A DNA stretch of 64,000 nt. Origin: Sorghum bicolor. Its lineage: Eukaryota > Streptophyta > Magnoliopsida > Poales > Poaceae. The position numbers and the translations under genes are program-made. Each line of letters starts with the position of its first letter. Positions within the stretch are counted from its first letter, which is position 1. Of the stretch, positions 32,510 through 43,645 are shown one piece after another. Location of the stretch: assembly GCF_000003195.3 (NCBI RefSeq), contig NC_012872.2, forward strand, positions 4,278,001-4,342,000, written 5' to 3'. The notes under the pieces are model-generated. The model had not been told where the DNA came from and searched no databases. It saw only the letters and a list, made by a program, of their open reading frames with translations.

Positions 32510-32580
32510 TTTATTGATTTGTTGTGAAAGAAAAACATTATTAAATGACTGGTAGATTGCATCAAAAACATTATTAAAAG

Positions 32581-32804
32581 GGCTTGTTTAGATGCAAAAA
32601 CTTTTTGGATTTTGACATTGTAGCATTTTCGTTTTTATTTGACAAACATTGTCCAATCATGGAGTAACTAGGCTTAAAAGATTCGTTTCGCGATTTACAG
32701 ACAAACTGTGTAATTAGTTTTTATTTTTATCTATATTTAATACTTCGTGCATGTGTCACAAGATTTGATGTAAGGGGAAATCTTGTAAAGTTTTAGGTTT
32801 ATTT
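32581..32804 (+). mobile_element. Tourist-like MITE (family 1), right end truncated
   Basis: Starts GGCTTGTTTAGATGC and follows the family to TCTTGTAAAGTTTTAGG, but lacks the final AACTAAACAAGGCC. Confidence 0.7.
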
Positions 32805-33287
32805 CACTCGACAGCCGGATATCTCCTATCATCCTATGGCCTTCCTAGACCGGTGCCACAAAAAGTCATTAAACCCGACAAAAGTCAGACCGGCGCCATA
32901 AAATCAAAAAAAGATCTCCGCCTCCTACATCCTAGTCCTCCGATCTGTCCGTGCTCCGTTCCAACAACTCCCGCGCGGTACAGCAGCTCACTGTGCACCT
33001 GCACTGATCGCTCCAACGGTCTTCCAAATCATTCCGGGCCAGATCGCGTGACCCCACAGGCCAGCCTCCCAAGCGCCCCGAGGCCACGGTGCCACGCCGT
33101 CCCACGTGCTCTCGCCTGACGAATTTGAACACCCCCAACGGCTCTCTCCCATCTCCCCGTCCCAGCGTCCCCGTCCCTATCCCTCCGACCGTTGCGCGAG
33201 ACGATACGCTCCTCGTCCTCGTCCCACCCCGCCCGCCGGCTTGCTTGCAAATCCAGCTGCTAAATTGCTCCGCACTCCCACGCCCTC

Positions 33288-33311
33288 TCTGCTCTCTCTC
33301 TCTCTCTCTCC
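33288..33311 (+). repeat. (CT)n tract in the 5' leader of the HNH-like gene
   Basis: CT dinucleotide run about 85 bp before the ATG at 33396, in a pyrimidine-rich leader typical of grass 5'UTRs. Confidence 0.7.
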
Positions 33312-33395
33312 TAATCCCGATACTCACCTGCCCCTGCTCCGTACGCGCGTCCATCACGCACGGGCAGCGGTGCAGCCGCCGGCGGCGACGCAAAG

Positions 33396-36300
33396 ATGGC
33401 GGCGGCATTCACTGAAGAGGAGAAGGCGGTGGACGACGCGCTGGGCTACCCCAAGGCCTACGCCAAGCTCTGCCGAGGCGGCGGAGGGGCGGTCGGCCTG
33501 CCCTACAGCCACGGCCCGCCGCACGCCTTCCTCCCCTACATCCTCCAGCCGCACGAGGTACGTGTGTGTCGTGTGTGTTCAGCGGTCGCCTGATCCGATC
33601 CCTCGCCTCACCGCCGCCCTGCGTGACCCGAGAGCGCAGAGGACACGAGCTGAGCTGATCTAAACGAGTGGTTTCGATGGGTACAGGCGCTGCGGGCCAA
33701 GGACCTGAACGAGATGTTCCCGGTGACCGACGCGGAGGCGCCGCCCACCGCCAACCCCCGCGGCTTCGCCAACCTCCTCTGGAAGCAGCTCGACCACCTC
33801 GGGTGCGTGCGTCACGGTTTGATTTCCGCTTCGCGATCTCACGCCCTTCGTGAGCTCGGCTGATTGATTTCTTCGGCGATTGAATGCAGGAACGCCGGGT
33901 TCGATCCGGCGCTCTTCCGGGTGGACGCGTACGGGAACGTGCTCTACCTGCACGCCGACTCCGCCTCGCCCCTCGCCTGGGACATCGACCACTGGTTCCC
34001 CTGCGCCAGTAAGGAATCGCTGCGGTCTGATGAGTTTTTGTTTTTTTTTTCCAGCCTCGAACACTCTTACTGATCGCTTGATCGGTGACTGTGGATGTTT
34101 GTAGGGGGAGGGAAGACAGTGCCGAGCAACCTGCGGATAGTGCAGTGGCAGGTGTGCAGGAAGAAGCAGAACAAGTTAGAGTTCCTCATGCCGTGGTGGG
34201 ATCTGCAGCTCGGCGTCTCTGTCAACCAGTTCCTGTCCATCTTCGCCTCCAAGAACTCCGACTTCAGGTACGCTTGCTGCCGCCGCGTGCCCAGCGTTCG
34301 GCCGCTTGCTGCTGTAGGAACCTTGCCTTACTGTAACTGCTGGATCTTCTTCATCATGCAGAAACAGAGCATTCGCGTTCTTGTTCACCCATGGTGCCAG
34401 CGAGGAGCTGAACTCGCTGCAGGTGGTGGAGGCGCACGCGTTCCCGCAGCACTTCTCTGAGATGAAAACGAAAGTAGGACTCGCCCCTGCTGCAATTGTT
34501 TCCTCTAGGGGTTCTGACAACTCGGTGCTCAAATCTCTTGATGCGAACCGACCACTCAGGCCTAGTTACCCTTTGATTGGTATAAATTTCTTTCATGCCT
34601 TTGATTTTGGTATGCCTGTGTTCATATGATCTGTGGAGTCCTAATTGATGGTTATCTGTGTAGCTGCTAAGAAATTTACAGGCGACAGGGATGAGAATGT
34701 CAACCTCGCAGGACAGGGGCCTAATTCCACTAAGGAGAACAATAACCCAGATGCTGACGGCTACATTAGCAATCCTTACTTGTCCATAGCAATGGCCAGG
34801 GACTCACTGAGGCAACGAGAAGAGGCCAAGAAGAAGCAGGCCGAACTTACAGAATTGGAGAACGAGGCCAATGAGCTGAAGCAGATGAACGAAGAGGAAC
34901 GGGTGGCCATCCAGGGCTTGGAGGCCCTACTAATCAAGAGGAGGCGGCGAGTTGAGAAGTGTCGTCGCTTGGCAGAGGCTCAGTCCAACTACAAGGCAGT
35001 GCTGGAGAAGATGATCAGAGATGCCATGCACCAGTAAGCATGATTGCTTAATTAAAAGAGCATTAACATGTGGTATTCAGAAGTTTAGTGATGTTAATTA
35101 TCTGTCAATATATGAAATGCAGGTCCGTTGTGTACAAGGAACAACTTAGGCTGAACCAAGCTGCAACCAGCACTCTCATGGCCAGATTGGAGGCCCAAAG
35201 AGCAATGTGTGACTCATCTGAAACCGAGCTCCGTAAGAAGTACCAACATAGAGATGATTTGGAGAGGCAGATAAAGCCAGAAAGGAAGAGGTATCGTGTT
35301 GATGATGGGTTGCTCGAGGAAAGGCTCAGTGAGAGTGTAAAGTATCTTTCAGCAAGAAGATTGAGGAGTAGCCCTCTCAAGCAGGAACTGAGGGTTTTCC
35401 TTGAGGAAGATCAGAGGTATTCAGATGCATACATTTCCCTAGGTGAAGAAGAAATTGGAGAAGGAACTTCAACTCGTACTCAAGCATTCAGCAATGCCAG
35501 AAATGAACCATCGAAGGTGATAAACTTCCCGAGGAGGTCTCTTTCCATTGAACAGAACACTGTTGATACTGAAAGAGGAAGAACCCTGGTGCGGGAGAAG
35601 CTAGAAGAGTTGGCGATCAAAGAACGTCAACATAGCAGGAGACGGGAGACAAAAGAGACCATGAGATCGAGGGGAACTGGTACACCTTTAAGATCAAGAA
35701 ATGACAAGGCTAAAGCGACCCTGCAGAAGTGCTACGAGTCTGAAACTGAAAAATATCATGTCAGTGAGACAGTTTCAATACCGAGGACCTCATCACTTCC
35801 AAGTCCACCCTATAGAGCAATCGGCATGTATGGAACTTCCAGATACGGTACAGATCAGTCAATGCTACTGCAAAAGAGTGAAGCACTTCATCACCTAGGT
35901 TTTAGCAGACCGGAAGATGATGAAAACATGAACCATGTTGGCAAAGGAAATGTGGATAAGTGGCTCCATATGCTCATGGATAACCAACAAGAAGATCATG
36001 CTGTATACCATTCTTCAGATGAACATGATAATGACGAGGAGAATGCTTCAGATGAGCAGCAAATGCAGAGCAGAATTGACGAAGAGAGCTGCAGGAATGG
36101 GGTAACTGAATGTTCTGATGAGATCGTTGAGGTCGAGGACGAGATTGTTTCTGACCAAGGAGCGGAAAGAGGCAGGAACAGCTTTGGAATTAAAGAGAGA
36201 GAGGAAAAGAAGATTTGGTTCCCTAGGTCTGACAGCACCAGGGGTTTCCGGTCACTGCCATCATCACCCTCTAAGATCCTGGGAATGAGAAGAGGCGTGG

Positions 36301-36434
36301 AATGCATGGGCAGGAAGCCTAAGGTGGCTGGCGACGATGACTGCAGATATGGCTATGAGGATTCAGTGTCCACAAGCAGCAGCAAGTTCCTCAGCAGATG
36401 CAAGCAGGCAATCAAGAAAGCAGTACACAAATAG
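33396..36434 (+). CDS. Plant protein with HNH-like motif and coiled coil, 819 aa, seven exons
   Basis: Exons 33396-33557, 33687-33802, 33890-34008, 34105-34267, 34362-34579, 34664-35033 and 35123-36434 give 2460 coding nt with consistent GT/AG borders and phases. The N-terminal 200 residues look like a compact globular domain, including AWDIDHWFPCARGG (H127), PSNLRIVQWQ (N141) and C-x3-KQNKLE. This spacing resembles an HNH/beta-beta-alpha-metal nuclease core, except that the usual last His is replaced by Arg/Lys. Residues about 304-460 form a charged coiled coil (REEAKKKQAELTELENEANE). The C-terminal half is Ser/Glu/Arg-rich and probably disordered, ending in a basic segment (SRCKQAIKKAVHK). 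I cannot name the protein. It resembles uncharacterised proteins conserved in plants; nuclear action is only a guess. Confidence 0.85.
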
Positions 36435-36946
36435 GTCATTGCACCATACATCTGAACCTATTTATTCTTCTTTTCAGTGTGTTCAAAATCGATGCCATTT
36501 GTTATAGTCTCGGTAACTGAATAAGTGAGAATGGGCAAAGCTCGCAGACTTCCGTCTGATGCTTTGCCTGTTACTTGTGTGATATTTTTTTATGGTCACC
36601 CTGACGTGATCAGATTAGTGTGTGTACAACAATTTTTTATTCGTTACTTTGTTAGAAAAGATAAATCTATTCCTGTTCCTGAGCTGTAGAAGTCTGAGAT
36701 TTTAGAACACCGATTTTACATTTTCCATGTTATCTGTTTTGTAGCTTCTGCCTGTCCAGCAGTTGGTGCTTTCAGGCTGCGTTATAGAGTTCAGTCAGAT
36801 AATTTCACCGTGAACAGAAACTCAAGATGACAGTAATATAATAGGCCATCCAAACTCAAAGGAATTACAACTATAACCCCAAGCAAAAGCAGAAAACACA
36901 ATTAACAGCCGTTGATCACCATCCTTTCAAGTTCAACATCCCCATC
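36435..36946. other. Shared 3' region of two convergent genes
   Basis: 512 bp between the stop codons of the HNH-like gene (+) and the NPH3 gene (-). It should contain both 3'UTRs. No further gene. Confidence 0.6.
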
Positions 36947-39900
36947 TCAGGACGTTGACTTGCGCCACTTTGCGTTTGGCGTCGCCGTGGCGGTGCTGCT
37001 CTTCTTCCCCTTGGGCGGCGTCCGGCGTTCCATGTCGCTCTCCGAGTTGTCCACCCTCGCAACATCGGCGCCCATGCCACCGCCGAACCAGAACGCGCTC
37101 CACTTGAAGAAGCCGCCACCGCCGCCGCCCCCGCGTCGCCGCCTCTCGGAGCTCAGCCTGTCCACCTGGGCCTGCAGCGCGTTGCACTGCACCTGCAACG
37201 TACGTTTCAGTGTCAGTGCAGCCGATCGGAGCACTGAATCGAACCTCGTGCGGACTCGACGAAGAAACCTGGAGCCTGACGACGTCCTCGCGGAGGCGGC
37301 GCACCTCCTGGTGCTGCGCGAGGACCTCGCGCTTGGAGGGGCAGCGGCCGGGGAGCTCCAGCGCCGGGTTGGGGCTCCGCTGGCTGCTGAAGGAGTTGCT
37401 CAGCTCGGCTAGGCGGTTGAGCTTGCCGTGCTCCGAGAAGAGCACCTGCATCACGGAGCGCACCGGCATGCGCTCGTTCTGGACGGCGTGCGCCGCGGCC
37501 TCCGCCGTTAGCTTGCGCGCGTCGATCAGCCGGCACAGTGACTTCCGCTCCTCCTTGGCGGTGTTCGGATGCGCCTGACAGAAATGGAGCCATGCGAAGG
37601 AAAGGTTTCAGTGGCCATTTCTTTGAAGCATGTCACGGCACTTTTGGGTTATCTTAATGCAATCTTGATCCTAGCAAATGCAAATCAACAATGTGCACCG
37701 CATAAAGTAGCGATCCTGATTCCTGAATCTTTACGTGACTTTTCATGGCTAGTGTATCATCGATTTGACATGCGAATATGTCAGCGTTGTCAGCATTATA
37801 TTCCCGATGACAGTAGTGTCTGAGCGGCAGAATGCATAGGAACGGATCCTGCTAGTGTTCTGATACTGCCCATGAAATCGAAAGAAAAAATCCTGCTACT
37901 GTTCTAGGCTGCACCCAGGTCCCAGGCACATCCAGCAGCTCGCAATGGGACTCTGAGCATCTAGAGAATTTCTGTTCACGCCTGCAAGATCCCTGAACAG
38001 GTTGCAGGCGCCGCTGCTTGCTTGGGAACTCCGTCCACACATTTTCACATGGATCTATCTGAACATGATATTATTAGTACTATCAACTATCAAGCACATC
38101 TAGTTTCCTGTGAAAAACGCAGGTGTACAGTAACCCTGCTGGTGGTTGGTCATAGCAGCTAGCAGGACAAAAGGAAATGTGGCCGAGTAGTTTAGCGCAC
38201 AGGGCACCAAAGCCCGAAGGGACAAGAAGGTTTTTGGGCCTTGTTTAGTTCCGAAAAGATTTCGGATTTCGGTACTGTAGTACTTTCGTTTGTTTGTGAC
38301 AAATATTATCCAATTATGGACTAACTAGTATCAAAAGATTCGTCTCGCGATTTCCAGCTAAACTGTGTAATTAGCTTTTGCTTTCGTCTATATTTAATAC
38401 TTCATGCATGTTCCGCAAGATTCGATGTGACGGGGAATCTTGAAAACTTTTTGCTTTTTTTAACTAAACAAGGCCTTGATATCCACAAGCAGTCAAGCGC
38501 CTATTCCCATGTGTAATGACAGTTGACAGGTCTCTCTGTCTCTCTGCTGCTTAACCGGTGGAGCTCACGTGACATCTGACATCTCTCTCCAAACGTTTGT
38601 CCTTCGCTAAACAGATACTACTAACAGCGTCAATACAGCAAAGCGTGAAGCTTCGGCGATTAGTGGTGATTTTGGACGCTACAGTGAGTGACACCAGTAG
38701 ATAAGACGTTTCAGCCTTTTTTTGACACACTCACCCTATGCAATGCAACAGACAGATGCTAGCAGCAAGGGTTTTAGCGACAAAAGGGAGGGAGGGATCT
38801 TTAATCTTGTGCATTGGCAAACCGTGCAAGCAAGCAACACCAAATGGCAAATGCTATCATTCAGTTCACAGGCCAGGCACAAACAAACGCATGGATAAAT
38901 AAAATAACTAGTGTGTGGTTTGTTGCCTTCCCTGTCTCCCTGTAGAATCATAGATTAATACGCATAGTTGTGTGTTGCAGGCTTTGTTATAATTTTTTTA
39001 GCATGACTTTGTTATGATTTTGCTCTGATGGTACACTACGCCCAGGACCTAACTTATGATTGCAGAATAATTGGATTTACGGCCGGACAGAAGATGCCTC
39101 GAGCAATAATAAAAATGGACACTGATAGTACTACAATACTACTAGCATTGCATGGTCCAACGTCCAATGCAATTATGCAAATCACAGTACAGTCAAACAC
39201 ACAAACACATGGGCATGTACATGCCTCGCAGGTTTTCAGGCGCCCAAAGACCAGAGTCGCCCCCCAGTATATGCATGCCTGATTCGGTGATTCCTATCGC
39301 TTTTTACAGTACTCCTGCTTTTTACAATCTCCAGCACAGATTCGAACCCGTCCTGGGATTGTCTGCAACCAAGGCAACCCCACTGCCCATCAACTCCAAG
39401 AACACAAGACATCACCACCCCAGCCTTTTTGCCGTGCGCGAAAAGGCGTTGCCGAGCGAAACTGAAACCAACGGTCTCTGCAAGATACTGTATGGGATTG
39501 CTATGCAAGAATACACGTAAGGTTAAGTGTGCACTAATACTTTCACGGTGGCTGCATGTGCATCGAGTGATGCAGAGGCCTGAACGGAGGATTTTTTTTT
39601 TCCTCGTCTAAAGAAATGTTACCACTGACACGCAGACGCGGCTATGTTGTTTGTGGCCGTGGCCTTTTCGGCGAGCAGGAATGGGCACGCACGCGTGTTA
39701 CGCCGCACGCGCGCATGGTGTGCCACCGAGAGTCATGGAGTGCAGTCAAGGACAAGGAGGAACCAGGAACACGGGAAGTGAAGGAGCCAGAGTGTGGAGG
39801 GAGCGCATGCGCACCTTGAGGTAGGTGTCGACGGCGCGGTAGAGCGCGTCGTCGGCGGGGCGCGCGTGGGCGGGCACGGCGCGCGCGAGCTCCTCGAACT

Positions 39901-40735
39901 CGGCGGGGCGGAGGCCGGCCTCCAGCGCGGCCTCGGCCAGGTACGCGTCCACGAGCCTGGCCACCCTGGCGGCCGCCGCGCCGCCGCCGCCGATGATGGC
40001 GGCGCCGCTGATGCTGGCCTTGCTGGTGGCGCCTGCTGCTGCGCCCTCCTTGAGGAACCCGCGCACGAGGCGGAGCACGAGGGGCACGTCGAGGAGCAGC
40101 GCCGAGTTAGCGTGCTCGCGGCCGGCGTGCCCGAACGCCGGTATCATCACGGCGCCCAGCGTGGCCTGGTCCAGCCGCCGCGCCGCGCGGGCCTCCAGGT
40201 CCCGCAGCAGCGCCGCGTCCGCGCCCACCATGCTCCCCGCGCGGAGCAGCTTCAGCAGGAAGTCGCACGTGATGCCGTCGTCGGTTGCGACGGCCGCGGC
40301 GGTGCAACAGCTGCCGCCGCCGGCCCCCGCCACCAGCGGGTCCGGCGGGAGCGCGGCGACGAGGGACTCCAGCAGGAGCCGCTTCTTGAGCCACGTGGCC
40401 GTGGGGCTCTCCGGGGGCAGGAAGCGCCCGGACACGGACGACGCCGGGGACGACGACGTGAGGGGCGGCGCCACGTCCGGGAGCCACTTGGCGGCGTAGT
40501 GCGACAGCACGGACGCCAGCATGTCCGGGCGCGCGCACGACGCGGCCTTGGACTTGACGGCCGCCACGGTGCGCGCGAAGTTGTCCACGTCGTTGACGCA
40601 CGAGTCGTCGCTGGCGCTCGCCGCCGCCGCGGCCAGCAGCCATGGCTCCGACGCCGAGCGCGCGTGCTCGGCGCTGCCCATGCCGCCGCGGGGCGATGGG
40701 GTCTTCGGGCTCTGACTCTGAGACGACGACTTCAT
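36947..40735 (-). CDS. NPH3-family protein lacking an N-terminal BTB domain, 490 aa
   Basis: Three exons on the minus strand: 40735-39815, 37574-37269 and 37192-36947 (1473 nt), with phase-0 introns of 2240 and 76 nt. The start MKSSSQSQSPKTPSPRGG is chosen because the frame upstream is Ser/Arg-rich leader sequence. The NPH3 domain spans about residues 45-400: DVDNFARTVAAVKSKAA, LASVLSHYAAKWLPDV, LLKLLRAGSMVGAD, AARRLDQATLGAVMIPAF, VDTYLKAHP at the exon 1-2 joint, ERKSLCRLIDARKLTAEAAAHAVQNERMPVRSVMQVLFSEH. A coiled coil (RRLREDVVRLQVQCNALQAQ) and a Gly7-FFKW tail follow. Canonical NPH3/RPT2 proteins are about 600 aa with a BTB domain that binds CUL3. The short, BTB-less form matches a known plant subclade, so it may act without CUL3 recruitment. 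Intron 1 carries a MITE (38237-38475). Confidence 0.9.
38237..38475 (+). mobile_element. Tourist-like MITE (family 1) in NPH3 intron 1
   Basis: GGCCTTGTTTAGTTCC ... AACTAAACAAGGCC with TTG/TTG flanks. It is antisense to the host gene in this orientation, and the splice sites are far away. Confidence 0.85.
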
Positions 40736-41803
40736 GGCTGCTGCTGGTGGAGGTGGCGGGGCGCGCGCGCGCGCACAAAGCTCTTCGAGAGTTCGAGGCT
40801 CTCTGCTGCTGCTGCTGTATGTGCGTGCGCGAGTGTGTAGTATTAGTAGTTGGCGATGGCGAGCAACGGAGCTAGCTAAGCTAGCAACGTGTGAGCAGCT
40901 GCATGCTTGGTCACTTGAGTGTCGAGAGAGTGTGTGTGTGCATATGGACCAAGGACAAAGCACAAAAGCTGTGCTGCAGTGCGCGAGACGGTGACATACT
41001 TGGACCGGAGTGGGTACACAGGCATATGGCTGCGGATGGTATAGTCATCATACCATTCTAACGCATACAAAAACGTATGCATAAATCGCCAAACACGCCT
41101 GTGTTTGTATGTATCATTGACATGTGTAATTCCAGTATTTGGTGGATGAAAGTGAAACGTACGTACAATGTAGCTGTAGACTGTAGTGTATATATATGAA
41201 CACCACATCTACTGTTCTCCGGACAAACCTACACAAACGGATCGACTGATTTTGAAGAAACGAGAGCAGCACGAGCATGTGCATCAGTTCGTCTGTGTAG
41301 CGCAGCTAGCGTGTGCCTGGAGTGTGCACCTCGTACATAGAGAGACATGCAGTTGAATCTACTGTGCACATATACGGGGCACCTTTACTGTTTCATCCGC
41401 AGACCGCACCTGGGGGCCAAGGTCCAAGTGGACCACGTAGTCGTACATACATGTTCTTGATCCATACACATCTGTACTCATCAGAATACAACGGTGCAGG
41501 CTTAGCTGGTTTAAACTCACTATAAGCCACGGGGTTTAAATGCCCGCAACCCTGCAAGGTCTTATTGAGCAGAATGTGTACTTTCTCAGTTATTTTTGAG
41601 GGCCATAGAGTGTGAATTTCACAAATTAAATAGCTACATGCTTTGCCAAAATTACCACAAACATTTATATTTCGTTTTTAATAAATTACAGTAGGGGGAA
41701 CCCCCTTCTGACTTCCTCAAAAAAATACCACAAACCTATATATTTTACAATTTACATATAAAAAAACTCAATCCGCAGTGGCTAGACAACCCTAGAATAT
41801 TTA
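40736..41803. other. 5' region of the NPH3 gene and intergenic DNA
   Basis: The first 200 bp upstream of the start include a CTGCTGCTGCTGTATGTG stretch and GT-rich DNA, probably leader and promoter. No TATA box is convincing. Beyond 41000 there is nothing recognisable. Confidence 0.4.
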
Positions 41804-42046
41804 GGCCTTGTTTAGATGCGAAAAGATTTTGAATTTCGCTACTGTAGCACTTTCGTTTGTTTGTGGCAAATATTATCTAATCATGGACTAAATAGGATCA
41901 AAAGATTCGTCTCGCGATTTACAGTTAAACTGTGCAATTAGTTTTTGTTTTCGTCTATATTTAATGCTTCATGCATGTATCGAAAGATTCGATGTGACAG
42001 AGAATCTTGAAAACTTTTTGGTTTTTGGTGTGAACTAAACAAGGCC
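41804..42046 (+). mobile_element. Tourist-like MITE (family 1)
   Basis: GGCCTTGTTTAGATGCG ... AACTAAACAAGGCC with TTA/TTA flanks. Complete copy. Confidence 0.85.
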
Positions 42047-42049
42047 TTA

Positions 42050-42310
42050 GGATTAAGAAGAAGACTTTTATGTAGATTGAGAAAACCCCTGAATCTTTGA
42101 CCAACCCATACACAACGGCACCATAAGCTCTGTGAGATGAGCTGGCTATGAACATATGCTTTGGATGTAGGGTAGATGAAAGAGTTTTTTTCCCCTTTGA
42201 TTACTATGACTGAAGCCACGAATAAAAAGTGAGTTTGTTGGGACTCAAACTCTGGCCACCGTTGGGGCAAGATGCTGAATCTGCAATGTCCACTCGGTCA
42301 GCGAGGCCGT
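42050..42310 (-). mobile_element. Possible tRNA-derived SINE
   Basis: On the minus strand, TGACCGAGTGG (42300-42290) matches the RNA polymerase III A box at 8 of 11 positions. AGTTTGAGTCC (42251-42241) matches the B box at 8 of 11. The two are 49 nt apart, as in tRNA-derived SINEs. The sequence then runs to a T-rich 3' end (CTTCTTCTTAATCC) abutting the MITE at 42046. No clear target duplication was found, so this is tentative. Confidence 0.4.
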
Positions 42311-43645
42311 TCCCACGAAACCATGGATTTAACAAAGTCAAAGGTTTCGCAAAACTATATAGATCCCGTTTTCAGAGCTGTAGCTAGATTTAATAAAAAT
42401 GGTTTAAGTGTTTTTATTCAATCATTGTAAATACATATTTTAGAATAAATTTCGTCTATATTTCCAATCATATGACCACGTACATTATGTTCCAACGTAC
42501 ATCGCGTTGGCTGTACATATTTACTGTTCGTAGCAAGCCAGCAAGGTGATTAACTGATTACCCATCGAGTATGTAGATTCATAGTGGGGGTGGTGACTCA
42601 CGTGAAGGTGTTACAAAAACGGCTATCACCTCATGTCCCCGGCCCGACGGAGCCAGAGCCCAGAGATGTGTCACTGTCCTCGTGCTCGCGCTCTACGTCG
42701 CCATACTAGTACCGTAGCTATCTACAGTCACAATCGTAGACGACATGGAATCCCGAAGAGAAGAAACATCTAATCATGCATGCGCAGCATGGGCTTGCAA
42801 CTTGCATTCGTGGATCGCCTGAGCCTTGAATGCCTGATCCACTGATGCGCGCGGGGCGCGTCAGTGGTGCACTGGCATGCGGTCGGCATGCCGTGGCACC
42901 ACACCATAGCGAGAGCCAAGGGGGACAAACCAGATGCAAGGCGCAACTGTCAGCCGTGCCGTGCCGTGCCGTGACATGCCATGCCATATTGCCATTGCCA
43001 TGCGCCGATGCGCGCGACGCGAACGAGAACGCCGAACGCGACGGCGACGAGAGAAGCTAGCTAGGAGTATGCGCACGCGACAAAACGCGTCTTTAATGCG
43101 CATGTTCCCTCGCGTACAACGGTCGTAGCTGTCTACTAGACTACTATACGCTACGCGAGCGCATCTCCTGTACAGAGCCAAAGGCCGTATATATGCCCGT
43201 ATATGGTATGGCGCGTCCGTACGGGTATGAGTGCCTGCGTCGCCACTCGGGCAGCGTTGGTATGCGCCGCCGCCAACCGGGTCCTTTTCGTGTATACCTG
43301 CATATTGGCACCACGCAATCGTGCTTGCCACCAAAAAGTTTGTTGCATTGCATGCCCCTCCCGCTTGCGTTTGTGTGCTACTCCTGTCACTGTGTGCGTC
43401 TGAACCACTGGTCTTTTTGACCTGACCAGTGATGGTGAGATCGGTGCATCTCTTTCAGTTTCACCTACGAACGAAGTACGAAAACGAAGCTTTTCTCAAC
43501 TACCGTCTAGCCGAGTAGCCGAGAGCAGAGAAGCATCTGAAAAAGGAGGGTCCTCCGTTGCCCCGCCCGCGTAGGCCGCGACCAACCCGCGGCCCGCGAT
43601 CCGTAGACACCTCCTGCTGCCGGTGGCGGCCCGTCTCCCCTCGTC
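42311..43645. other. Intergenic DNA and PPR-gene upstream region
   Basis: No gene seen. The 43010-43100 stretch is CG-rich with many CGCGAC words. A TATATATG lies near 43188. Confidence 0.4.

Noticed and set aside
39794..40840. 348-codon plus-strand ORF
   Set aside because: Antisense shadow of NPH3 exon 1. High GC at third positions keeps the reverse frame open.
42241..42316. Possible tRNA gene on the minus strand
   Set aside because: A and B box-like words are present, but no acceptor-stem pairing or cloverleaf is visible. A tRNA-derived SINE fits better.
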